Part shown: piece after piece, positions 1 through 5,553 of the stretch
Layout: every line of letters starts with the position of its first letter
Position numbering within the stretch: position 1 is the stretch's first letter
Source of the DNA: Patescibacteria group bacterium
Lineage (GTDB): Bacteria; Patescibacteriota; Dojkabacteria; SC72; T1SED10-24
NCBI GenBank assembly: GCA_007136035.1
Contig: SLHS01000094.1
Coordinates: 1 to 5,933 of the forward strand
DNA: 5,933 bases
Direction: 5' to 3'
The notes under the pieces: model-generated
The model's input: only the letters and a program-made list of their open reading frames with translations
Database searches by the model: none
Told to the model about the DNA's origin: nothing
Program-made: the position numbers and the translations under genes

Positions 1-1494
1 GAACATGGAGAAACATTTGTTCTTGAAGATGGTTTTGAAACAGACATGGACATTGGAACATACGAAAGGTTTACAGGAGAAATGTTCGAAAGACTAAATT
101 CAATGACAGGTGGTGCAGTATTTAAAAACGTAATTACAAAAGAAAGGGAACTAGGTTATGACGGAAAATGGGTAAGCGTTGATTATCACATACCTCGTGA
201 AATAATTAGGTGGATTACAGAACTAACAGAAAAAAGAAAAAGTGATGTGATGATTGTTGAAATAGGGGGGACAGTAGGAGAAATTGGAAATTCTCTTTTT
301 CTTGAAGCTAACAGAGTAATGCAAGCAAAAAATCCAAAAGATGTATTACACATCCATCTTTCATACCTACCACTACCTCCAAATATTGGAGAACTCAAAA
401 GCAAGCCGGTACAAATGTCAGTAAGGATGTTAAATCAAGCTGGCATAAATCCAGATTTCATAATAGCTAGATCAGAGCAAAGGATAGATGAAATTCGAAG
501 AGATAAATTGAGCCACTATTGTGTTGTTCAACCTGAAAATGTAATTTCAGCTCCAGATGTAAAAAATATTTATGAAGTACCTCTTAATTTTGAAAAAGAA
601 AAACTAGGAGAGAAAATAATCAAGCATTTTGATTTAAAGAGTAAAAAAACAAATATGTTTTCTCAATGGGAAGGAAGATACAAAGCATCTGTATCTCCAA
701 AGAAAAAAATTAAAGTTGGAATGATTGGTAAATATTACAAGAGTGGAGACTATGATCTAAAAGATTCGTATGTTTCTGTAATTGAAGCACTAAATCATGC
801 AGCATGGGCAAACAATGCTAGTGTTGAAATAGAGTGGTTTGTTTCAGATGGTCTTGAAAAAGACAAAGAAGCTCAGAAGCGATTAAAAAAACTCGATGGA
901 ATTGTAGTACCACAAGGTTGGGGTTGTAGAGGAGTAGAAGGGAAAATTAAGGCTGTAGAAATTGCAAGAAAAAACAAAATACCGTATTTGGGATTATGTT
1001 TTGGAATGCAAATGGCAGTAATTGAATTTGCAAGAAATGTATTGAAATGGGAAGAAGCTAATTCCGAAGAAGTAAGTGAATCTTGTAAGAAAAAGGTAAT
1101 ACACTTAATGGACAATCAAAAAGAAATTCTTGCAAAATCTCTTTATGGTGGGACAATTAGATTGGGAGCATGGCCATGCAAATTAAAGAAGGGAAGTTTA
1201 CTTCAAAGTTTGTACAAAGATTATGGTAATAGTCTCTTTAAAAATTACAAAGAGGTTAACGAAAGACACAGACATCGTTATGAATTTAATAACAAGTTTA
1301 GAGAAAAACTTGAGAAAAAAGGATTAATTATCTCTGGTGAAAGTCCAGATGGAAAACTTGTAGAAGCAATAGAGCTTTCAAAAAAAGAACATCCTTTTTT
1401 CATAGGTACACAATTTCATCCAGAACTAAAATCTCAATTCTTAACACCTCATCCAATATTTATGGGTTTTGTTGGGAATTGTCTCAAAAAATGA
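1..1494 (+). CDS. pyrG: CTP synthase (glutamine-hydrolysing), 5'-truncated by the window edge
   Basis: Makes CTP from UTP, ATP and glutamine in the cytoplasm, the last step of de novo pyrimidine nucleotide synthesis. The reading frame is open from base 1 and the first visible residues (EHGETFVLEDG) already match the family, so the ATG at 46 is internal. About 56 N-terminal residues, including the P-loop, are missing by comparison with the E. coli enzyme; 497 residues are visible. The synthetase domain shows EIGGTVGEIG (259-288), GELKSKPVQMSV and the YEVPLNF segment. The C-terminal class I glutamine amidotransferase domain has the nucleophile Cys in GLCFGMQ (codon 997-999), GGTIRLG, NERHRHRYE and the His/Glu pair in FHPE (codons 1417 and 1423). 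All triad residues are present, so it should be active. Odd points are several changes in the pyrimidine pocket and PQGWG in place of the usual PGGFG. It ends in TGA. The family assignment is certain. Confidence 0.97.
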   Translation, partial: EHGETFVLEDGFETDMDIGTYERFTGEMFERLNSMTGGAVFKNVITKERELGYDGKWVSVDYHIPREIIRWITELTEKRKSDVMIVEIGGTVGEIGNSLFLEANRVMQAKNPKDVLHIHLSYLPLPPNIGELKSKPVQMSVRMLNQAGINPDFIIARSEQRIDEIRRDKLSHYCVVQPENVISAPDVKNIYEVPLNFEKEKLGEKIIKHFDLKSKKTNMFSQWEGRYKASVSPKKKIKVGMIGKYYKSGDYDLKDSYVSVIEALNHAAWANNASVEIEWFVSDGLEKDKEAQKRLKKLDGIVVPQGWGCRGVEGKIKAVEIARKNKIPYLGLCFGMQMAVIEFARNVLKWEEANSEEVSESCKKKVIHLMDNQKEILAKSLYGGTIRLGAWPCKLKKGSLLQSLYKDYGNSLFKNYKEVNERHRHRYEFNNKFREKLEKKGLIISGESPDGKLVEAIELSKKEHPFFIGTQFHPELKSQFLTPHPIFMGFVGNCLKK

Positions 1495-1544
1495 GTTGAA
1501 AATAGTTTGAAAAAGAAAGTTCAGATAAAAACTGTTATTTATTC

Positions 1545-1572
1545 TTGACTTATCTCAAAAATTTTGTAAAAT
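1545..1572 (+). promoter_or_regulatory. sigma70-type promoter of the tandem ribbon-helix-helix gene
   Basis: TTGACT (1545-1550) and TAAAAT (1567-1572) are separated by 16 nt in the 109-nt gap after pyrG. Transcription would start near 1577-1579, giving a leader of about 25 nt before the ATG at 1604. That leader contains a T-run but no purine-rich Shine-Dalgarno sequence. This is the best promoter match in the gap and implies expression independent of pyrG. Prediction by eye only. Confidence 0.6.
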
Positions 1573-1603
1573 CAGCAATCTTTGTTTTTTTGTAATACAG
1601 AAA

Positions 1604-2128
1604 ATGGGAGAAAGAGAGGAAAATTTATTTGAAAGAAGAAATAATGTTGTAGAAGCATGTATACCTTTGAATGAAGAACTCTGTGTACAAACGGATCTTT
1701 TTGCAAAAAAGTATGATATAAAAGCGGAGGATGCACTTAGGCAATTTCTTAGACTTGGTTTTAAGTGTAATAGAGCTGTTGAAAAAGGTTCACCGAAGAT
1801 ATTATTAATTGGAAAAAATGGTAGTGAACATCCATTGCTTCCAGTACCAAAACGTGTGAAGGAAACCATGACTGATTCAGAGAAGCCAATTATTAGTTAC
1901 ACGCATCTCAATTTATACAGAAAAGAAAGGAGAGAATTAAGTCGTATTGCTAAAAAGAATAAGGCGAGAAGAGGGGAGATTTTTGATGGTTTCGTTGAAC
2001 TTGGTTTAAAGGTTGTTGATATTATGGAAAAAACAGAGTCCAAAATAGTACTTCGTAATAGAGATGGGGAGGAAAAAACATTAATTTTTATGCCAACCAA
2101 AAAACACGAAGGTAGTTCATCTGTCTAA
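1604..2128 (+). CDS. Protein with two tandem ribbon-helix-helix-like repeats, putative DNA-binding regulator
   Basis: A 174-residue protein that I do not recognise as a named gene. It is built from two units, residues 15-82 and 97-164, which align without a gap (17 of 68 positions identical by hand count). Each unit has a short beta-strand, a helix with AKK, a second helix ending in F[LV]xLG[FL]K, a KI[LV]L strand, a xG[SE]E turn and a final strand ending in P. Strand-helix-helix is the ribbon-helix-helix (MetJ/Arc) pattern. The trailing hairpin with a [ND]G turn resembles that seen after such domains in small bacterial regulators. The first repeat is acidic to neutral (NEEL, KAED); the second is strongly basic (RKERRE, KKNKARR). 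A 13-residue linker joins them, and there is a short polar tail (SSSV). No membrane segment is visible. It has its own promoter and no Shine-Dalgarno. A role as a transcription factor is inferred from fold pattern only. Confidence 0.8.
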   Translation: MGEREENLFERRNNVVEACIPLNEELCVQTDLFAKKYDIKAEDALRQFLRLGFKCNRAVEKGSPKILLIGKNGSEHPLLPVPKRVKETMTDSEKPIISYTHLNLYRKERRELSRIAKKNKARRGEIFDGFVELGLKVVDIMEKTESKIVLRNRDGEEKTLIFMPTKKHEGSSSV

Positions 2129-2135
2129 GTTTTTT
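2099..2135. terminator. Possible weak bidirectional terminator between convergent genes
   Basis: Two genes converge with only 7 nt between their stop codons (2128 and 2136). The arms AAAAAAC (2099-2105) and GTTTTTT (2129-2135) form a 7-bp inverted repeat around a 23-nt loop. The + strand then continues its T-run to 2137, and the - strand has a matching T-run. The stem is almost entirely A-T with no GC core, so it is a poor match to a classical intrinsic terminator. It is listed because nothing better separates the two transcripts. Confidence 0.22.
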
Positions 2136-2861
2136 TTATTTTCCGATCGGTATTATGTAGAGTGGTTCCTCGTTTTCTGGCAAAAGAAGGACTTTCTTAA
2201 CATCTTCGTCATCAAAAGCTCCGACTACAACCATACCCAAATCTAAACTCTCAGATTGTAAGTATAGGTTTTGAGCAGCATGTCCTGCTTCCATATGAAC
2301 GTACATTTCTCCTCTTTGTCCATAATTTTCTGTTGTTCTTTTGTAATCAGCAGCTAAAACAATATTTATAGGAGCACTTTCAATAAATCCTTGCCCTAGA
2401 GCTGCTGAACTTAATTCTGCATTTTTTGCTCCTTCAAAAATTTTTATCAAGCTATGTTCATTTGGAATAAATCTGTATATACCAGGTTCTAAACTATCTA
2501 CTTTTCTTACTACAAGGTAAGTCTCTAGAGGATAAGTAGCACCAGCAGAAGGTGCTGTCCTTTTCCCATTAGGACTTGTGACACCTTGTGCGGCCCAAAG
2601 TAATTGCGAAATTTTTTCTAAACTAAGCTCCTCATCTTTAAAATCTCTAATGCTTCTTCTTTCTGCTAGGGCCTTTTCTACAGAAATCCCCCCATCAATA
2701 TTTGGTTTTGGTAAATCTATCTTTTTATTTCCAAAATTTTCCACAACTTTTTCATTATTATTATTAGAGCTTAAGTAATGAAAGGAAAGCGAGGTTAATA
2801 CGAGTATGGTAATGACAATCAATATAGGTAAGAATATTTTTGATTTCTTTTTATTTACCAT
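2136..2861 (-). CDS. Membrane-anchored SagB-type nitroreductase family protein
   Basis: A 241-residue FMN-dependent oxidoreductase-like protein of the SagB/ThcOx group of nitroreductases; the substrate is unknown. A lysine-rich N-terminus (NKKKSK) is followed by a hydrophobic segment at about residues 9-27, then a polar linker with four asparagines (33-36). Positive residues before the segment suggest the enzyme domain lies outside the cytoplasm, either anchored or released; there is no lipobox cysteine. The catalytic domain (about 57-241) shows ERRSIRDF (67-74) for flavin binding, the SagB-like RTAPSAGATYPLE (101-113), APINIVLAADY, the GHAAQNLYLQ helix, VVVGAFDDEDV and the terminal LPENEEPLYIIPIG. 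The domain looks complete. No cyclodehydratase partner of the azoline/thiopeptide kind is visible, so peptide modification is not supported. It starts 20 nt after the eno stop and is probably co-transcribed with it. No Shine-Dalgarno precedes the ATG. Confidence 0.9.
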   Translation of the reverse strand: MVNKKKSKIFLPILIVITILVLTSLSFHYLSSNNNNEKVVENFGNKKIDLPKPNIDGGISVEKALAERRSIRDFKDEELSLEKISQLLWAAQGVTSPNGKRTAPSAGATYPLETYLVVRKVDSLEPGIYRFIPNEHSLIKIFEGAKNAELSSAALGQGFIESAPINIVLAADYKRTTENYGQRGEMYVHMEAGHAAQNLYLQSESLDLGMVVVGAFDDEDVKKVLLLPENEEPLYIIPIGK

Positions 2862-2881
2862 ACCTAGAATTCTATCAAATA

Positions 2882-4153
2882 CTAGAATCTTTTTTCAATT
2901 TCCATTAACCTATTATACTTTTCAATTCTTTCTCCCCTGTTTGGAGCTCCAAATTTACATTTTTGTGCATATGAACCGACAACAAGATCTGAAATAGTTG
3001 AATCGTTTGTTTCTCCACTTCTGTGTGAAAGAATGCAAGAATATCCAAATTCTTCTGAAACTCTCATAGCTCTCATAGTCTCCGTTATAGTTCCAATTTG
3101 ATTCGGTTTTATGAGTACAGAATTTACGGCATTTATTTCTTTTGCTTTTTGAATCCTTTTTACATTAGTTGTAAGTAAATCATCTCCAACGATTTCTTTA
3201 CTTTGTCCAAGTCTTTTTGTGATTTTAGACCAACCTTCCCAATTTTCTTGGTCCATAGGGTCTTCGACGATATGTACTGGATATTTTGAAAATAGTTTGT
3301 CTAGATAATCTATCCACTCCTGTTCTGTAAAGGTCTTTTTTTCGCTTTTCAAAATATATTTTTTTGTACTAGTGTCAAAAAATTCAGCAGCAGCTATATC
3401 TACAGCAAGATATATTTCCTTGTCTACTTTGTAACCAGCCTTTTCAATACCTTCAATAATTATTTCAAATGCTTCCTCATTTGATTTTAGTTGATTTGGT
3501 GCAAAAGCTCCCTCAAAACCAGTATTTGCTGTATATCCTTTTTCTTTTAAAACATCGTGTATTGTATGATAGATTTCAGAACCAGCTCTCAGTGCATCTG
3601 CAAAAGTTGGAAATTTCACTTTTCTAGGAACAATCATATACTCTTGTATATCTGTAACCCAATTTCCATGACTTCCACCTTCTATCACAAGTATCAATGG
3701 TTCTGGAAGTTCGAGTAATTCTTTTTTAAAACCTTCTCTCCAGTAAAGTTTGCCGAAGTATTCATAAAGTGGTACACCCTTTGAAAGAGCACTTGCTTTA
3801 GCAAAAGCTATTGAAAGGGAGAGAATCGTATTCCCTCCAAAATTTGTTTTAAATTCTGTACCATCCAGATCTATGAGATATTGATCAAAGGATTCTTGAG
3901 AAAGAAATTCTTTGTTTACTAATTTAGGAGCGAGCAAATCGTTTACATTGCTAACAGCATCAAGTACTCCTTGTCCACGATATCTTTTTAAATCATTATC
4001 TCTTAATTCTAGAACTTCAGTTTTTCCAGTAGAAGCTCCAGAAGGTACTTTACCTGTAGCTGTAGAACCATCATCCAATTGAAGAGTTGTAGAAACTGTG
4101 GGTAATCCTCTGGAATCAAGTATTTCTCTGGACCAAATCTGTTTTATTCTCAT
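2882..4153 (-). CDS. eno: Enolase (phosphopyruvate hydratase), divergent but with an intact active site
   Basis: Interconverts 2-phosphoglycerate and phosphoenolpyruvate in cytoplasmic glycolysis. It is 423 residues long, close to the usual 410-435. The N-terminal domain carries REILDSRGLPTV and the mobile loop PSGASTGK (Ser41). The barrel retains the Mg ligands Asp252 (AVDIAAAEF), Glu297 (VEDPMDQENW) and Asp324 (VGDDL). It also retains His162, Glu171 (DIQEYM), the catalytic Glu214 and Lys349 (LIKPNQIGT), Arg378-Ser379 (SHRSGET) and Lys400. Two normally very conserved stretches are changed: the usual PMMN..NGG..ADN is PLILVIEGGSHGNW (152-165), and GDEGGFAPN is GFEGAFAPN (212-220). Because every catalytic residue remains, I call it a working enolase. 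It is first in an operon with the nitroreductase. Its promoter at 4181-4209 gives a leader of about 21 nt with no Shine-Dalgarno. Confidence 0.96.
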   Translation of the reverse strand: MRIKQIWSREILDSRGLPTVSTTLQLDDGSTATGKVPSGASTGKTEVLELRDNDLKRYRGQGVLDAVSNVNDLLAPKLVNKEFLSQESFDQYLIDLDGTEFKTNFGGNTILSLSIAFAKASALSKGVPLYEYFGKLYWREGFKKELLELPEPLILVIEGGSHGNWVTDIQEYMIVPRKVKFPTFADALRAGSEIYHTIHDVLKEKGYTANTGFEGAFAPNQLKSNEEAFEIIIEGIEKAGYKVDKEIYLAVDIAAAEFFDTSTKKYILKSEKKTFTEQEWIDYLDKLFSKYPVHIVEDPMDQENWEGWSKITKRLGQSKEIVGDDLLTTNVKRIQKAKEINAVNSVLIKPNQIGTITETMRAMRVSEEFGYSCILSHRSGETNDSTISDLVVGSYAQKCKFGAPNRGERIEKYNRLMEIEKRF

Positions 4154-4180
4154 GGAGTTTTTTAAAGAAATTATTGATTA

Positions 4181-4209
4181 TTAATATCATTTCCTGGAGA
4201 TTTTTACAA
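4181..4209 (-). promoter_or_regulatory. eno promoter with extended -10
   Basis: Read on the - strand, TTGTAA (4209-4204) and TATTAA (4186-4181) are separated by 17 nt, and a TGA just upstream of the hexamer gives an extended -10 (TGnTATTAA). Transcription should start near 4174, about 21 nt before the eno ATG. The -35 box lies inside the spacer of the opposing tRNA promoter, so the two promoters physically overlap. Confidence 0.6.
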
Positions 4210-4223
4210 GAAAAACGTATAAT
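4195..4223 (+). promoter_or_regulatory. tRNA-Leu promoter
   Basis: A consensus TATAAT (4218-4223) lies 10 nt before the mature tRNA 5' end, so transcription should start about 4-5 nt upstream of it. With a 17-nt spacer the -35 is TGGAGA (4195-4200), matching four of six consensus positions. The -10 is strong and the -35 moderate. It overlaps the divergent eno promoter. Confidence 0.65.
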
Positions 4224-4233
4224 GCACTATTGA

Positions 4234-4318
4234 GCCGAGGTGGTGGAATTGGCAGACACGCTACCTTGAGGGGGTAGTGAGATCTAATCTCGTGCAGGTT
4301 CAACTCCTGTCCTCGGCA
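4234..4318 (+). tRNA. tRNA-Leu (anticodon GAG)
   Basis: An 85-nt class II tRNA that folds cleanly by hand. The acceptor stem GCCGAGG/CCTCGGC has seven Watson-Crick pairs and discriminator A (4318). The anticodon stem CTACC/GGTAG (4261-4265, 4273-4277) closes the loop TTGAGGG, with anticodon GAG at 4268-4270 reading CUU and CUC leucine codons. A long variable arm (GAGAT/ATCTC) is typical of leucine tRNAs, and the T-loop is TTCAACT on a five-pair stem. The 3' CCA is not encoded, so a CCA-adding enzyme is required. Five Ts follow immediately (4319-4323) and may help end transcription. It has its own promoter and lies divergent to eno. Confidence 0.97.
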
Positions 4319-4328
4319 TTTTTCTTTG

Positions 4329-4357
4329 TAGACTTACCTGAAACCCCATAGTATAAT
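4329..4357 (+). promoter_or_regulatory. Promoter of the dGTPase-like gene, predicted leaderless
   Basis: TAGACT (4329-4334) and a perfect TATAAT (4352-4357) are separated by 17 nt in the 46-nt gap between the tRNA and the next gene. The normal +1 position falls at 4364-4365, on or one base before the A of the start codon. The transcript would therefore have no 5' leader and no room for a Shine-Dalgarno. Confidence 0.7.
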
Positions 4358-4364
4358 CCTCTGG

Positions 4365-5510
4365 ATGTGTGAAAAAAATATTCAAGAAAATTTAAAAGAT
4401 GAATTCTTTGACATCTCCAATATAGATTATGAAAGGGTAAAAGAGAGTGAATATTTTCAACGGGACGAACTTCTTTTGGATTTGTTAGAAACTCCATATT
4501 TTAAAAGCCTAGGTGAAAAGACTCAGGTGACACAAAGGTTCATAGCTGAGAAAGATGTTTCGACAAGATTAACACATACCTATCAAGTAGTAGAGCTATC
4601 TTCAATGATTTCAGATATTAGAGGAGCTGATAGTACAAGAGCTACTAGGATAGCTGCATTTCATGATACCGGTCATACATCTTTTGGTCATATTGGGGAG
4701 AGAACTATAAAGGGGATAATTGAAAACGTTCTTGATAGACCAACAGTTATTGGCCATTTCATAGGTTATGATCAAAGAAGAAAGGTTCAGAAATATTGTG
4801 ACTTTAGTCATGAAATGATATCCGGTGTTATCTTTAACAGAGTTTTGCAAAACAGCACAATTGAGATAGATGAGGTAGAGCATGAAATTATCAAAGAAGG
4901 AATACTGGAGCATGGAGGTCGATTTTTTAAATCACAGAGTGAAGAAGGAAAAATTGTCTCTTTAGCTGACAAGCTCGCCTATTTAACTCAAGACTTAGTA
5001 GATGCTCAAAGAATAGGGTTTAAATTAGAACATCCTAAAGAACTAGGTAACGATTCTCAGGAGATTTTAAATACGGTAATAGGGGATGTTAAATTAAATG
5101 CAAAAAATGAAAAGATTTTAAGTGACAAAGTACTAGAGGGGCTCAATAATTTGAAGGAATTCATGTACAAGAATTTCTATGCTTCCGAAGATTTAGAAAT
5201 TATAGATAACAAGCTTCAGAATATATTACAATGGGCATTTTTTTCTTGGTATAGTGATATTGCTGATTTAAAAGAGGATCTTTATGATTTTGGAATGGAT
5301 GTTGAGCAATCTAGTTACATTAAAGTTTTTGGTAAGAAGAGTTTAAATGATTTAAAAACTTTGTTTAATTTTGAAAATAGTCTTTTAGAATTTGTAACAT
5401 TTTCTGATGAGCAAATATTTAATCGCTCGGAAATAAATGAAAAAGATTTTCTTAAAAAAAGTCTTAAAAATTATGCAAAGTTTGGAATTATAAAGGACTA
5501 TTCTTTGTAA
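4365..5510 (+). CDS. HD-domain phosphohydrolase, dGTPase (dNTP triphosphohydrolase)-like
   Basis: A 381-residue cytoplasmic protein of the HD superfamily, closest by motif to deoxynucleoside triphosphate triphosphohydrolases, which cleave dNTPs to nucleoside and triphosphate. Metal-site motifs occur in order: His71 in TRLTHTYQV, His100-Asp101 in AAFHDTGHTSFGHIGE, His149 in FSHEM, His183 in LEHGG, and Asp202 in SLADKLAYLTQDLVDA. These parallel RLTHxxEV, HDxGHxPFGHxGE and the DxIAYxxHDxxDA helix of Dgt-type enzymes. The region after about residue 220 is helical, with no motif I recognise. Length fits the shorter dGTPase-like subfamilies. The ATG is supported by an in-frame stop at 4329-4331, with no further ATG until residue 81. 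Its -10 box lies 7 nt upstream, predicting a leaderless mRNA. Substrate preference (dGTP or other dNTPs) cannot be read from sequence. The location next to an abortive-infection-type pair leaves a defence role open. Confidence 0.88.
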   Translation: MCEKNIQENLKDEFFDISNIDYERVKESEYFQRDELLLDLLETPYFKSLGEKTQVTQRFIAEKDVSTRLTHTYQVVELSSMISDIRGADSTRATRIAAFHDTGHTSFGHIGERTIKGIIENVLDRPTVIGHFIGYDQRRKVQKYCDFSHEMISGVIFNRVLQNSTIEIDEVEHEIIKEGILEHGGRFFKSQSEEGKIVSLADKLAYLTQDLVDAQRIGFKLEHPKELGNDSQEILNTVIGDVKLNAKNEKILSDKVLEGLNNLKEFMYKNFYASEDLEIIDNKLQNILQWAFFSWYSDIADLKEDLYDFGMDVEQSSYIKVFGKKSLNDLKTLFNFENSLLEFVTFSDEQIFNRSEINEKDFLKKSLKNYAKFGIIKDYSL

Positions 5511-5518
5511 AGACACAA

Positions 5519-5547
5519 TTGAGATATTGTTACGAATATGTTAAACT
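5519..5547 (+). promoter_or_regulatory. Promoter of the DUF6922-like/AbiEii pair, predicted leaderless
   Basis: TTGAGA (5519-5524) and TAAACT (5542-5547) are separated by 17 nt, with TG at 5539-5540 forming an extended -10. The expected +1 is A5554, the first base of the start codon. The whole promoter sits in the 43-nt gap after the dGTPase-like gene, so the pair can be expressed on its own. Confidence 0.6.
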
Positions 5548-5553
5548 CATGCT

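Noticed and set aside
46..48. ATG at 46 as the start of pyrG.
   Set aside because: The frame is open to base 1 and the preceding codons encode conserved CTP synthase sequence, so the gene starts outside the window.
1501..1536. Possible terminator hairpin after pyrG (AATAGTTT 1501-1508 pairing with AAACTGTT 1529-1536).
   Set aside because: The 8-bp stem is A-T rich with one G-T pair, the loop is about 20 nt, and no clean T-run follows; chance pairing is likely in such AT-rich DNA.
1593..1604. TAATAC just before the ATG at 1604 as a leaderless -10 box.
   Set aside because: It matches only three of six consensus positions and has no -35 at correct spacing; TTGACT-N16-TAAAAT further upstream is better.
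2143..2150. Perfect palindrome CCGATCGG near the nitroreductase stop.
   Set aside because: It lies within the conserved codons for the terminal IPIG of the enzyme; an 8-bp palindrome alone is weak evidence for a binding site.
2754..2765. ATT x4 microsatellite.
   Set aside because: It simply encodes the four asparagines (33-36) of the nitroreductase linker and is too short to argue for phase variation.
2578..2997. Open + strand frames across the nitroreductase/eno junction, and similar - strand frames inside pyrG, the ribbon-helix-helix gene and the HD gene.
   Set aside because: They lie opposite well-supported genes, have low-complexity Ser/Phe-rich translations and no family resemblance.
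4294..4318. tRNA-Leu 3' end as an attachment site with a direct repeat.
   Set aside because: No second copy of the T-arm/acceptor sequence and no integrase is present in the window; only a longer contig could show this.
4300..4497. A 65-codon - strand frame over the tRNA 3' half and the start of the HD gene.
   Set aside because: It runs through a structured tRNA gene and the antisense of a conserved protein; no promoter or family match.
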